16,277 nt of DNA from an uncultured Comamonadaceae bacterium (GTDB lineage: Bacteria; Pseudomonadota; Gammaproteobacteria; Burkholderiales; Burkholderiaceae). The stretch covers positions 1 through 16,277 of the forward strand of contig CAMLQP010000038.1 of NCBI GenBank assembly GCA_946482115.1. Reading direction: 5' to 3'. Below, piece after piece: positions 1 to 7,385 of this stretch (position 1 is the stretch's first letter; the number at the start of each line of letters is the position of its first letter). Below the pieces are notes generated by a model. The model had not been told where the DNA came from. It worked only from the letters and a program-made list of their open reading frames with translations, and did not search any database. Position numbers and translations under genes: made by a program.

Positions 1-218
1 CCGAGGCCTGGGGCGGCTACTGGAGCTGGGACCCGAAGGAGACCTGGGCGCTGATTGTCTGGCTCAACTACGCGGCCTGGCTGCACATGCGGCTCATGAA
101 GGGCCTGCGCGGCACCGTGGCGGCCTGGTGGGCGCTGGTGGGGCTGGCGGTCACCACCTTCGCCTTCATCGGCGTGAACATGTTCCTGAGCGGCCTGCAC
201 AGCTACGGCGAACTCTGA
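1..218 (+). CDS. ccsB: Cytochrome c biogenesis protein CcsB/ResC family, C-terminal fragment
   Basis: The window opens inside this gene; the frame starting at base 3 gives the last 71 residues and ends with TGA at 216-218. The fragment begins at once with the tryptophan-rich WWD signature, seen as [13 protein letters not shown], which in the CcmC/CcmF/CcsA family presents haem on the periplasmic side of the membrane. Two hydrophobic segments follow, around [15 protein letters not shown] and [11 protein letters not shown] residues, ending in HSYGEL. Family knowledge: in system II cytochrome c maturation this protein works with a ResB/Ccs1 partner to export haem and attach it to apocytochromes c. 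The 5' part, and presumably the ResB gene, lie outside the window. The stop codon is 13 bp before msrP, so the genes are probably cotranscribed. The family is certain from the WWD motif; the exact symbol (ccsA or ccsB) depends on naming convention. Confidence 0.9.
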   Translation, partial: EAWGGYWSWDPKETWALIVWLNYAAWLHMRLMKGLRGTVAAWWALVGLAVTTFAFIGVNMFLSGLHSYGEL

Positions 219-231
219 CCGGAGACCCAAC

Positions 232-1227
232 ATGATCATCCGCAGCGGCGACAACGGTTTCAACCACTCTCGCGGCAGCGAGATCACCCCGCGCGAGGCC
301 TGGCTGGGCCGGCGCGAGTGGCTGCAGCGCCTGGCCCTGGGCGCGGGTGGCGCGGCGCTGGCGGGCTGGGCCGCTCGCGACGGCCTGGCGCAGGTCGCGC
401 GGCCGGGCAAGCTGGCGCCCCTGCCGGGTGCGCCCAGCACCACGGCTGGCGGCAGCACCATGGAAAAGCTGACGTCCTACGCCGACGCCACCAGCTACAA
501 CAACTTCTACGAGTTCGGCACCGACAAGTCCGACCCGGCGCGCTACGCCAAGGCGCTCAAGACCCGGCCGTGGACCGTGTCCGTGGAGGGTCTCGTCAAG
601 AACCCCAGGAGCTACGGCATCGACGACCTGCTCAAGCTCTCGGCGATGGAAGAGCGCATCTATCGGCTGCGCTGCGTCGAGGGCTGGTCCATGGTCATCC
701 CCTGGGTGGGCTATTCGCTGGCCGAGCTCATCAGGCGCGTGGAGCCGCTGGGCAGCGCCCGGTACGTCGAGTTCGTCACCCTGGCGGACCGCGAGACCAT
801 GGACGGCGTGCGCGGCAACGTGCTTGACTGGCCCTATGTCGAGGGCCTGCGGCTGGACGAGGCCCGGCACCCGCTGACGCTGCTGGCTTTCGGCGCCTAT
901 GGCGAGGTGCTGCCCAACCAGAACGGCGCGCCGCTGCGGCTGGTGGTGCCCTGGAAATACGGCTTCAAGAGCGGGAAGTCCCTGGTCAAGATCCGCTTCA
1001 CCGACAAGGAGCCGCGCACGTCGTGGAACCTTTCGGCGCCGCAGGAATACGGTTTCTATTCCAACGTCAACCCCGACGTGGCCCATCCGCGCTGGAGCCA
1101 GGCGACCGAGCGCCGCATCGGCGAGGACGGGCTGCTGTCCAAGCGCCGCAAGACGCTGATGTTCAACGGCTACGAGCCGCAGGTGGGACAGCTCTACGCG
1201 GGCATGGACTTGCGCAAGTTCTACTGA
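232..1227 (+). CDS. msrP: Protein-methionine-sulfoxide reductase catalytic subunit MsrP (YedY)
   Basis: 331 aa, the normal length for MsrP. It reduces methionine sulfoxide in periplasmic proteins using a molybdopterin cofactor and electrons from MsrQ. The N-terminus has a twin-arginine signal: [12 protein letters not shown] at residues 26-37, then an Ala/Gly-rich hydrophobic stretch to about residue 47, so export is by Tat in folded, cofactor-loaded form. The sulfite-oxidase fold is shown by [13 protein letters not shown] (90-102), the Mo-ligand cysteine in YRLRCVEGW (Cys148), and [20 protein letters not shown] (227-246) in the cofactor pocket. The ATG at 232 is preceded by GGAG at a good distance, which supports this start. 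It sits between ccsB and msrQ on the same strand; the pairing with msrQ is the standard msrPQ arrangement. Other sulfite-oxidase-family enzymes are unlikely given the neighbour and the motifs. Confidence 0.96.
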   Translation: MIIRSGDNGFNHSRGSEITPREAWLGRREWLQRLALGAGGAALAGWAARDGLAQVARPGKLAPLPGAPSTTAGGSTMEKLTSYADATSYNNFYEFGTDKSDPARYAKALKTRPWTVSVEGLVKNPRSYGIDDLLKLSAMEERIYRLRCVEGWSMVIPWVGYSLAELIRRVEPLGSARYVEFVTLADRETMDGVRGNVLDWPYVEGLRLDEARHPLTLLAFGAYGEVLPNQNGAPLRLVVPWKYGFKSGKSLVKIRFTDKEPRTSWNLSAPQEYGFYSNVNPDVAHPRWSQATERRIGEDGLLSKRRKTLMFNGYEPQVGQLYAGMDLRKFY

Positions 1228-1240
1228 TCCCGCGGCCGTG

Positions 1241-1822
1241 ATGAAGTGGCGTTGGGACAAGCCGCTGCTGTTCATCCTGTGCCTGCTGCCGGCGCTGTGG
1301 CTGTTCCACGGGGCGTTCACAGGCGGCCTGGGCGCCAACCCGGCCGAGGCGCTGATACGCGGCCTGGGTGACTGGACGCTGCGTTTCCTGTGCCTGGTGC
1401 TGCTGGTGACCCCGCTGCGCGTGCACACGGGGTGGACCGTGCTGGCGCGCTGGCGCCGCATGGTGGGGCTGTTCGTGTTCTTCTACGCCTGCCTGCACCT
1501 GCTGGCCTACGCCTGGCTGGACATGGGGCTGGAGCTGGCCGAAATCGTGGCCGACGTGATCAAGCGCCCTTTCATCACCGTGGGCATGCTGGCCTGGGCG
1601 CTGCTGCTGGCGCTGGCCGCCACTTCGTTCAACCGTGCGGTCAGGGCGATGGGCGCGCGCCGCTGGCAGGCGCTGCACCGTCTGGTCTACGCCGTGGCGG
1701 TGCTCGCGGTGCTGCACTTCTTCTGGATGCGCGCGGGCAAGAACGACTTTGCTGAAGTCGCGGTCTACGCCGCCATCCTGGCGGCGCTGCTGGGCTGGCG
1801 CCTCTGGCGGCGTTTTCGCTGA
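1241..1822 (+). CDS. msrQ: Protein-methionine-sulfoxide reductase haem-binding subunit MsrQ (YedZ)
   Basis: 193 aa if started at ATG 1241; an in-frame GTG lies immediately upstream at 1238, and neither has a clear ribosome binding site. The protein is an integral membrane b-type haem protein of the ferric-reductase-like family that passes quinone- or flavin-derived electrons to MsrP in the periplasm. Hydrophobic segments can be read at about 8-25, 47-60, 76-92, 112-130, 147-163 and 174-188. Conserved histidines that fit haem ligands are His86 (ACLHLLAY), His146 (WQALHRLVY) and His159 (AVLHFFWM). It starts 13 bp after msrP, so the two are surely one operon. The stop codon lies in a hairpin shared with the end of the convergent lysA. 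Family assignment is firm; the start could be off by one codon. Confidence 0.94.
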   Translation: MKWRWDKPLLFILCLLPALWLFHGAFTGGLGANPAEALIRGLGDWTLRFLCLVLLVTPLRVHTGWTVLARWRRMVGLFVFFYACLHLLAYAWLDMGLELAEIVADVIKRPFITVGMLAWALLLALAATSFNRAVRAMGARRWQALHRLVYAVAVLAVLHFFWMRAGKNDFAEVAVYAAILAALLGWRLWRRFR

Positions 1823-1836
1823 GGCGCTGCCTCAGC
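1818..1836. repeat. Perfect 8-bp inverted repeat spanning the msrQ and lysA stop codons
   Basis: GCTGAGGC (1818-1825) pairs perfectly with GCCTCAGC (1829-1836) across a 3-base loop. The stem contains the msrQ TGA (1820-1822) and the lysA stop (TCA on this strand, 1832-1834). The two convergent genes are only 9 bp apart, so this is the only place a shared transcription barrier could sit. There is no T-tract on either side, so it is not a canonical intrinsic terminator. An alternative overlapping stem, GCCTC (1829-1833) with GAGGC (1838-1842), is also possible. A role in bidirectional termination or 3'-end stability is inference. Confidence 0.5.
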
Positions 1837-3100
1837 CGAGGCCGCGCTCCATCCGCATCTGATCCGCCGCCGACTCGCGCTCGCGGATCAGCAGCGCCCG
1901 GTCGTCGTCCACCAACACCTCGGCCGCGCGGCCTCGGGTGTTGTAGTTGCTGGCCATGCTCATGCAGTAGGCGCCGGCCGACAGCACGGCCAGCAGATCG
2001 CCGGCCTGCACGTTCAGTGCCCGGTCGCGGCCGAGCCAGTCGCCGCTTTCGCACACCGGGCCGACCACGTCCCAGGTGGTGGCGGGGCCCTCGCGCGGCG
2101 CCACCGGCACGATGCCGTGGTGGGCTTCGTACATGGCGGGGCGGGGCAGGTCGTTCATGGCCGCGTCCACGATCAGGAAGTTCTTCTGCTCGCCGGGCTT
2201 GAGGTACAGCGCCTCGGTCAGGCACACGCCGGCGTTGCCCACCAGCGAGCGGCCGGGTTCGATCATGAGCGGGCGCTGGCCGAAGCCGCGGGCGTCCAGT
2301 TTGGCCAGCAGGGCCTGCCACAGGGCGTCGGCGGCCGGCGGCGTGTCGCCGTTGTAGTCGATGCCCAGGCCGCCGCCGAAGTCGATGTGCTCGATCGGCA
2401 CGCCGGCGGCCTCGATGGCCTCCACCAGGTCGAGCACCCGGTCCATGGCGTCGAGGTAGGGAGCGGTCTCGGTGATCTGCGAGCCGATGTGGCAGTCGAT
2501 GCCCACCACGCGCAGGCCCGCGCGGGCGGCGGCGTCGCGGTAGGTTTCGACCGCCTCGGTGTGCGCGATGCCGAACTTGTTGCCCTTGAGGCCGGTGGAG
2601 ATGTAGGGGTGGGTCTTGGCGTCCACGTCGGGGTTGACGCGGATGCTGACCGGCGCGCGTGTGCCCAGGGCGCGGGCTACCTCGTCCAGCACGGCCAGTT
2701 CGGCGCGGCTCTCGACGTTGAAGCAGCCGATGCCGATCTCCAGTGCGCGTTGCATCTCGGCGCGGGTCTTGCCGACGCCCGAGAAGATGATGTCCTTGGG
2801 CGCGGCGCCGGCGGCCAGCGCGCGCTCGAGCTCGCCGCCCGAGACGATGTCCAGTCCGCAGCCGGCGCGCACGAAGGTCTGAAGGATGGCCAGCGAGGAG
2901 TTGGCCTTCATCGCATAGCAGATGCGCACGTTGCGGCCGGCGAAACCGCGCTGGTAGGCCGCCAGTGCCGACAGCATGGCGGCCTTGGAATAGACGAACA
3001 GCGGCGTGCCGTGCGCGGCGGCCAGGTCGGCCAGACGGACATTTTCGGCCCGGAGCTGGCCGTCACGGTAGGCGAAGAAAGGGCGGACGGACGTCGTCAT
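1832..3100 (-). CDS. lysA: Diaminopimelate decarboxylase
   Basis: 422 aa. It is a PLP-dependent fold-type III enzyme that decarboxylates meso-diaminopimelate to L-lysine, the last step of lysine synthesis, in the cytoplasm. The PLP lysine is Lys65 in CYAMKANSS. Further landmarks are HIGSQI (204-209), the phosphate-binding GGGLG (242-246), EPGRSLVGNAG (281-291), and the catalytic CESGD (350-354) at the dimer interface. The frame is open 45 codons upstream, but ATG at 3100 (MTTSVRPFF) gives the family length and the usual N-terminus; the longer version would run through the lptM 3' end. It follows lptM by 31 bp, which suggests a lptM-lysA operon. No strong ribosome binding site precedes the start, so translation may depend on coupling to lptM. 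Arginine or ornithine decarboxylase relatives are unlikely given the DapDC-type motifs. Confidence 0.96.
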   Translation of the reverse strand: MTTSVRPFFAYRDGQLRAENVRLADLAAAHGTPLFVYSKAAMLSALAAYQRGFAGRNVRICYAMKANSSLAILQTFVRAGCGLDIVSGGELERALAAGAAPKDIIFSGVGKTRAEMQRALEIGIGCFNVESRAELAVLDEVARALGTRAPVSIRVNPDVDAKTHPYISTGLKGNKFGIAHTEAVETYRDAAARAGLRVVGIDCHIGSQITETAPYLDAMDRVLDLVEAIEAAGVPIEHIDFGGGLGIDYNGDTPPAADALWQALLAKLDARGFGQRPLMIEPGRSLVGNAGVCLTEALYLKPGEQKNFLIVDAAMNDLPRPAMYEAHHGIVPVAPREGPATTWDVVGPVCESGDWLGRDRALNVQAGDLLAVLSAGAYCMSMASNYNTRGRAAEVLVDDDRALLIRERESAADQMRMERGLG

Positions 3101-3131
3101 GGCAAGGTGTCGGAAGGGTGGGGCGTGCGTG

Positions 3132-3293
3132 TCAGCGCGCCGGGGTCTGGGTCTTGGCGTCCTTGGCCGACTCGCCGGGCAGGAAGAGCGGCCCTTTCTG
3201 GCCGCAGGCCGCGAGGGTGCCCAGCACGAGGCCAAAGGCCACGAGGCGGGCGAGGGTGTGGCGGCGGCCTAGAATTTGGCGAAAGACAGACAT
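3132..3293 (-). CDS. lptM: LPS translocon maturation chaperone LptM (YifL/LppL-type small lipoprotein)
   Basis: 53 aa. A short positively charged N-terminus ([12 protein letters not shown]) leads into a hydrophobic segment and the lipobox LAAC, with the lipidated Cys at residue 30. It is followed at once by the family hallmark GQKGPLFLP, then a short Lys/Ala-rich tail. LptM is known from Escherichia coli as a small outer-membrane lipoprotein that helps LptD fold and form its native disulfides; that role is transferred by homology. Gene order fits: in E. coli this gene is also divergent from cyaY and lies upstream of a DAP/lysine gene (dapF there, lysA here). No ribosome binding site is visible. 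A TACAAT box ends 6 bases before the ATG, suggesting a leaderless transcript. Older annotations call this simply a lipoprotein. Confidence 0.9.
   Translation of the reverse strand: MSVFRQILGRRHTLARLVAFGLVLGTLAACGQKGPLFLPGESAKDAKTQTPAR
3270..3275 (+). promoter_or_regulatory. Weak candidate -10 box for cyaY
   Basis: TAGAAT differs from TATAAT at one base and lies inside the lptM coding region. It would place the transcription start near 3282, with a leader of about 24 bases before the cyaY ATG. The expected -35 position (about 3247-3252) is poor, so this is tentative. Confidence 0.25.
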
Positions 3294-3299
3294 GGGCAA

Positions 3300-3305
3300 A
3301 TTGTA
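3300..3305 (-). promoter_or_regulatory. Candidate -10 box for lptM-lysA
   Basis: Read on the minus strand this is TACAAT, 5 of 6 matches to TATAAT. Only 6 bases separate it from the lptM ATG, so the expected transcription start falls on or next to the A of the start codon. The region about 17 bp upstream (around 3323-3328), inside cyaY, has no good -35 match. With no ribosome binding site ahead of lptM, a leaderless mRNA is the simplest reading. Confidence 0.4.
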
Positions 3306-3635
3306 ATGACCGACCTGGAATACCTGGATCGCGCGGAGGCGGCGCTCAAGGCCATCGAGCGCGCATGCGACCGCATCAACGACGAAACCGACGCCGACCT
3401 CGACAACCAGCGCGTGGGCGGCATGGTGACGCTGACCTTCCGCAACGGCTCGCAGATCGTGGTCAACCTGCAGAAGCCGCTGCAAGAGATCTGGATGGCG
3501 GCGCGCGCTGGCGGCTTCCATTACAAGTGGGATGGCGGGCACTGGATGGACACCAAAGGCCAGGGCGAGCTGTTCGCCCACCTGTCGCGCTGCGCTAGCG
3601 AGCAGTCGGGCCAGGGGCTGGACTTCAGTTCCTGA
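3306..3635 (+). CDS. cyaY: Frataxin-like iron donor protein CyaY
   Basis: 109 aa, the normal bacterial frataxin length. CyaY binds iron weakly and modulates the IscS cysteine desulfurase during iron-sulfur cluster assembly in the cytoplasm. The N-terminal helix carries the acidic ridge (Glu/Asp-rich between residues 4 and 33, for example [13 protein letters not shown]). The beta-sheet then contains [14 protein letters not shown] and the signature [20 protein letters not shown] (54-73), with the conserved Trp63 on the sheet surface. ATG 3306 was chosen because it gives the family N-terminus MTDLEYL; the frame is open further upstream but that part lies within the divergent lptM. No clear ribosome binding site is present. 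Its 3' end overlaps the convergent mrcA by 11 bp, so no dedicated terminator exists between them. Confidence 0.96.
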   Translation: MTDLEYLDRAEAALKAIERACDRINDETDADLDNQRVGGMVTLTFRNGSQIVVNLQKPLQEIWMAARAGGFHYKWDGGHWMDTKGQGELFAHLSRCASEQSGQGLDFSS

Positions 3636-6012
3636 ACAGATCGAGGATGCTGCGCCGGTCCTGCGGCGCGATGGCCGGTGCCGCGCCGTTGCCGTGCTCG
3701 CCATTTTCCGGGGCGGGGTCGTTCAATCCCAGGCCGCCGACGCCACGGCCGGGGCCGAACTCTTCGTAGAACCACTCGCCGCCCGACTGGATCACGCCAG
3801 CCGGCGCAGTGTAGGTCTCGACCGGAACGCCCCTGAGTGCCTCGCCCATGAAGGAAATCCAGATCGGCAGCGCGAGGCCGCCGCCGGTCTCGCGGCTGCC
3901 CAGGTTGCGCGGGTTGTCATAGCCCACCCAGGTGGCAGCCACCAGCGTGGGCTGGAAGCCCACGAACCAGGCGTCGACCGCGTCGTTGGTGGTGCCGGTC
4001 TTGCCGTACAGGTCGGGGCGCTTGAGCGTGCCCTGCGCGCGCGCGGCGGTGCCGGAACGGGTGATCTCCTGCAGCAGCTGGCTCATGACGAAGGCATTGC
4101 GCGGCTCGATGGCCCGGTTGGCTTCGTCGAGCACGGGCGCCGGGACCTCCAGCAGGGACTTGCCCTTGTCGTCGGTGATGCGGGTGATCAGGTAGGGGCT
4201 GACGCGGTAGCCACCGTTGGCGAAAACCGCATAGCCGGTGGCCATCTGCATCGGCGTGACCGAGCCCGCGCCCAGCGCCATTGTCAGATAGGGGGGATGG
4301 CGCTCGGCGTCGAAGCCGAAACGCGCGACCCATTCCTGCGCGCTCTGGGTGCCTACCATCTCAAGCACCCGGATGGACACCATGTTCTTGGACTTGGCCA
4401 GGGCGCTGCGCACCGACATCGGGCCTTCGAACTTGCCGTCGTAGTTCTTGGGCTCCCACGGTTTGCCGCCAGTGACAGCGGCGCTGTAGAACAGCGGGCT
4501 GTCATTGACCACCGTGGCCGGGGTCAGGCCCTTTTCCAGCGCGGCGGAATAGATGAAAGGCTTGAAGCTCGAGCCTGGCTGGCGCCAGGCCTGCGTCACG
4601 TGGTTGAACTTGTTGCGGTGAAAGTCGAAACCGCCAACCAGGGCCTGGATGGCACCGTTGCGCGGATCCAGCGCGACGAAAGCTGACTCGACTTCCGGCA
4701 CCTGGGTGATTTCCCAGGTGTTCTTGGGCGCGGCCACGATGCGCACCAGGGCGCCGCGCCGCAGCTTGAGGTGGGGCGGCGCCTTCTCGGACAGGCCGGA
4801 CTGCACCGGCTTGAGGCCATCCCCGGTGATCTCGATGCGGTCGTCGCCGTCCCGGGTCACGACCACCTTGCGCGGACCGGCCTCGAGCACCACGGCCGAC
4901 AGCAGTTCGCCGTTGTCCGGGTAGTCGGCCATGGCGTCGTCGATGGTGGCATCCATGGCCTTGGGGTCGTCCGGCAGGTTCAGGAAGACCTCGGGCCCGC
5001 GGTAGAACTGGCGACGCTCGAAGTCGAGCAGGCCACGCCGCAAGGCCTGGTGGGCTGCCTGCTGCTGGCGGCTGTCCAGCGTGGTGTAGACGTTGAGGCC
5101 GCGCACGTAGGTCTCGTCGCCGTACTGGGCGAAGACGGCCTGACGGACCATCTCGGCCACGTATTCGGCATGCACCCGGTCGCTGCTGCTGGGCGGGCGG
5201 ATGCGCAGCGGCTCGTCGCGTGCGGCCTGGGCCTGCTCGGCGGTGATGAAGCCGTTGTCCAGCATGCGGTCGATGATGTGGAGCTGGCGGGCGCGGGCGC
5301 GCTTGGGGTTGCTGATGGGGTTGTAGGCCGACGGCGCCTTGGGCAGGCCGGCCAGCATCGCGGCCTCGGCCACGGTGACGTCTTTCAGCGGTTTGCCGAA
5401 ATAGACCTGGGAGGCGGCCGAGAAGCCATAGGCCCGCTGGCCCAGAAAGATCTGGTTCATGTAGATCTCAAGGATCTGCTCCTTGGTGAACATGTGCTCC
5501 AGCTTGAAGGTCAGCAGGATCTCGTAGATCTTGCGCAGGTAGCTCTTCTCGGACGAGAGGTAGACGTTGCGCGCCACCTGCATGGTGATGGTGGAGGCTC
5601 CCTGGCTCTTGGCCTCGCCGAGGTTGGCGATGGCTGCGCGCACGATGCCCTTGTAGTCGACCCCGCTGTGCTCGAAGAAGCGGGCGTCCTCGATGGCCAG
5701 CACGGCGTTGGTCATCACCTTGGGAATCTGGGCGATCGGCAGCAGGTTGCGCCGTTCCTCGCCGAACTCGCCGATCAGCACGCCATCGGCCGAGAACACC
5801 CGCAGCGGCAGCTTGGGGCGGTAGTCGGCCAGGTCGGTCACGTCCGGCAGGTTGGGAAAGGCGACCGCCAGCGCGATGCCGACGGCCAGCAGCACGGTTC
5901 CGAGCCCGGCGACGGCCAGTGCGGCCAGGCCGCCCAGCCAGCGCATGGCGGTTTGCGTGCCGGAGGGGCCGGCCGCGGGCTTGCGTGAAGAGGGGGGGGT
6001 GTTCTGAGGCAT
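3625..6012 (-). CDS. mrcA: Penicillin-binding protein 1A (bifunctional transglycosylase/transpeptidase)
   Basis: 795 aa, a class A PBP that polymerises and cross-links peptidoglycan. After a short cytoplasmic tail there is one membrane anchor (about 24-52). The GT51 glycosyltransferase domain follows (about 70-245), with catalytic EDARFFEH (108-115) and GASTITMQ (138-145). A variable OB-like insert occupies about 310-430, typical of PBP1A. The transpeptidase domain (about 440-725) has SSFK (Ser481, Lys484), SKN (541-543) and KTGT (671-674), so both active sites look intact. The C-terminus is a Gly/Pro/Glu-rich linker ending in [10 protein letters not shown]. The gene diverges from pilM, an arrangement also known in Pseudomonas. 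A perfect TATAAT lies 26 bp before the ATG; no ribosome binding site is obvious. A downstream in-frame Met23 is an alternative start but would leave almost no cytoplasmic tail. Confidence 0.96.
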   Translation of the reverse strand: MPQNTPPSSRKPAAGPSGTQTAMRWLGGLAALAVAGLGTVLLAVGIALAVAFPNLPDVTDLADYRPKLPLRVFSADGVLIGEFGEERRNLLPIAQIPKVMTNAVLAIEDARFFEHSGVDYKGIVRAAIANLGEAKSQGASTITMQVARNVYLSSEKSYLRKIYEILLTFKLEHMFTKEQILEIYMNQIFLGQRAYGFSAASQVYFGKPLKDVTVAEAAMLAGLPKAPSAYNPISNPKRARARQLHIIDRMLDNGFITAEQAQAARDEPLRIRPPSSSDRVHAEYVAEMVRQAVFAQYGDETYVRGLNVYTTLDSRQQQAAHQALRRGLLDFERRQFYRGPEVFLNLPDDPKAMDATIDDAMADYPDNGELLSAVVLEAGPRKVVVTRDGDDRIEITGDGLKPVQSGLSEKAPPHLKLRRGALVRIVAAPKNTWEITQVPEVESAFVALDPRNGAIQALVGGFDFHRNKFNHVTQAWRQPGSSFKPFIYSAALEKGLTPATVVNDSPLFYSAAVTGGKPWEPKNYDGKFEGPMSVRSALAKSKNMVSIRVLEMVGTQSAQEWVARFGFDAERHPPYLTMALGAGSVTPMQMATGYAVFANGGYRVSPYLITRITDDKGKSLLEVPAPVLDEANRAIEPRNAFVMSQLLQEITRSGTAARAQGTLKRPDLYGKTGTTNDAVDAWFVGFQPTLVAATWVGYDNPRNLGSRETGGGLALPIWISFMGEALRGVPVETYTAPAGVIQSGGEWFYEEFGPGRGVGGLGLNDPAPENGEHGNGAAPAIAPQDRRSILDLFRN

Positions 6013-6038
6013 GAAGACGGCCCGGGGGGCAAGCGTCG

Positions 6039-6044
6039 ATTATA
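6039..6044 (-). promoter_or_regulatory. -10 box of the mrcA promoter
   Basis: On the minus strand this reads TATAAT, a perfect consensus, within an A/T-rich island in otherwise GC-rich DNA. The transcription start would be near 6032, giving a leader of about 20 bases. The -35 is weak: the closest match, a TGAC core near 6066-6069, is spaced too far at about 19-20 bp. Confidence 0.6.
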
Positions 6045-6108
6045 AAAATTTGCCCAGCGGCTGGCGTCAGGGGGGAAAAAAGAATAGGCTGCAAGCCACG
6101 GAGGCAGG

Positions 6109-6134
6109 GCGCCCGGGGCGGCGCGGCCGGGCGC
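6109..6134. repeat. GC-rich inverted repeat in the mrcA-pilM intergenic region
   Basis: GCGCCCGG (6109-6116) is the reverse complement of CCGGGCGC (6127-6134), with a 10-base GC-rich loop. It lies between the mrcA -10 box and the pilM promoter. There is no T-tract on either side, so it does not look like a terminator. It could be an operator or simply a chance stem in very GC-rich DNA. The rest of the 293-bp intergenic region shows no reading frame worth calling. Confidence 0.3.
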
Positions 6135-6206
6135 ATCCGGGTGTCAAGTGCGGATTGTGCGTCGGGTTTTGACAACGCCGGGGCGAGTTGAAAGCGGAAT
6201 TTGTCT

Positions 6207-6235
6207 TTGCCGCGCAAAGACCTTACTGCTAGTAT
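6207..6235 (+). promoter_or_regulatory. Candidate sigma70 promoter for the pilMNOPQ operon
   Basis: TTGCCG (6207-6212) matches the -35 consensus at 4 of 6 positions. It is followed by a 17-bp spacer and TAGTAT (6230-6235), 4 of 6 for the -10, preceded by an extended -10 TG at 6227-6228. Transcription would start near 6242, about 64 bases before the TTG start chosen for pilM. A perfect TTGACA further upstream (6169-6174) has no matching -10 at proper spacing. Confidence 0.5.
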
Positions 6236-6305
6236 TGAAGTGGATTGTTAAGTCTTGTGAATCTTTGTGTCCCGTCCGGGCGCAAGCCAACCATTGGGGA
6301 CTGCC

Positions 6306-7385
6306 TTGATCTCATTGGGATCTCTATTCAGCCGCGAGCCCGCGCCTTTGCTGGGCATCGACGTCAGTTCCTCCACGGTCAAGCTGGTGGAGCTCGGGCG
6401 TGACGGGTCCGGCGCCCTGCAGCTGCTGCACTGCGCCATGGAGCCGCTCGAGCGTGGCTGGATCAACGAGGGCAACATCGAGAAGTTCGATGAGGTGGCC
6501 GACGCGGTGCGCCGGCTGGTCCGCAAGAGCGGCACGCGCACCAAGAACGTGGCCATGGCCCTGCCCGGTGCCGCGGTGATCACCAAGAAGATCACGTTGC
6601 CGGCCGGTCTGGGCGAGAAGGAACTCGAGGTGCAGGTCGAGTCCGAGGCCAACCAGTACATTCCCTTCTCGCTCAACGAAGTCAGCCTCGATTTCTGCGT
6701 GATCGGCCCGGCGGCCAATTCGCCCACCGACGTGGATGTGCTGATCGCCGCGTCGCGCAAGGAAAAGGTCTCGGACCGGCAGGGCCTGGCCGAGGCGGCG
6801 GGGCTCAAGCCGGTCATCATGGATGTCGAGTCCTACGCGTCGCGCATGGCCGCGTCCCGTCTGGTCGAGTCGCTGCCCAACAAGGGGCGGGATGCCCTGA
6901 TCGCCCTGTTCGAGGTCGGCTCGCAGACCACCAGCCTGCAGGTGATCCGCAACGACGACGTGATCTACGAACGTGACCAGATGTTCGGCGGCTCGCAGCT
7001 GACCCAGCTCGTGGCCAAGCAGTACGGCATTTCGTTCGAGGAGGCTGAGCTCAAGAAGCGCAAGGGCGAACTGCCCGCCGACTATTCGGCCAAGGTGCTG
7101 CAGCCGTTCATGGAGAGCCTGGGCCAGGAAGTCGGGCGCGCGCTGCAGTTCTTCTTCACCAGCACGCCCCACAACAAGGTGGATTACATCCTGATGTCCG
7201 GCGGCTCTTCCACGCTGCCTGGGCTGGCGCTGCAGGTGACCAGCCAGACCTCCTTCCCCTGCAAGACCATCAACCCGTTCGACGGCATGAAGCTCGCCGC
7301 TGGCGTGAACGCGCGCAAGCTGGAAACCGAGGCGCCGTCCTACCTGGTCTCCACGGGGCTGGCGCTGCGGAGGTTCTACCAATGA
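6306..7385 (+). CDS. pilM: Type IV pilus inner-membrane platform protein PilM (actin-like ATPase)
   Basis: 359 aa from a TTG start at 6306. PilM is a cytoplasmic FtsA/MreB-like protein that binds the N-terminal peptide of PilN and links the pilus motor to the alignment complex. The actin-like fold shows in the phosphate-1 loop LLGIDVSSSTVKLVEL (15-30), FEVGSQTTS (202-210) and the adenosine loop LMSGGSSTLPGL (296-307). In the second phosphate loop the usual Asp is replaced by Glu203; I believe this region varies in beta-proteobacterial PilM. The frame is open to a GTG at 6267. The TTG start is preferred because a GGGGA lies 5 bases upstream, it gives the typical MISLGSLF N-terminus, and the extra 13 residues look unlike PilM. 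The gene heads the operon and its stop overlaps the pilN start (ATGA). Confidence 0.93.
   Translation: MISLGSLFSREPAPLLGIDVSSSTVKLVELGRDGSGALQLLHCAMEPLERGWINEGNIEKFDEVADAVRRLVRKSGTRTKNVAMALPGAAVITKKITLPAGLGEKELEVQVESEANQYIPFSLNEVSLDFCVIGPAANSPTDVDVLIAASRKEKVSDRQGLAEAAGLKPVIMDVESYASRMAASRLVESLPNKGRDALIALFEVGSQTTSLQVIRNDDVIYERDQMFGGSQLTQLVAKQYGISFEEAELKKRKGELPADYSAKVLQPFMESLGQEVGRALQFFFTSTPHNKVDYILMSGGSSTLPGLALQVTSQTSFPCKTINPFDGMKLAAGVNARKLETEAPSYLVSTGLALRRFYQ

Noticed and set aside
3101..3235. Longer lysA beginning at 3235
   Set aside because: The extra 45 residues are Arg/Pro-rich and lie over the lptM 3' end in another frame; the family N-terminus begins at 3100.
2117..3598. 493-codon plus-strand frame crossing lysA, lptM and cyaY
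   Set aside because: It runs antisense through two real genes and out of frame through a third, with no recognisable motif; it is a by-product of high GC content.
4771..5988. 405-codon plus-strand frame opposite mrcA
   Set aside because: Gly/Val/His/Asp-rich translation without motifs; mrcA on the minus strand has all catalytic motifs.
6169..6197. Promoter based on the perfect TTGACA at 6169
   Set aside because: No acceptable -10 hexamer occurs 15-19 bp downstream; the 6207-6235 pair fits better.
6267..6305. GTG start for pilM adding 13 residues
   Set aside because: No ribosome binding site precedes it and the added residues do not resemble PilM N-termini; TTG 6306 has GGGGA five bases upstream.
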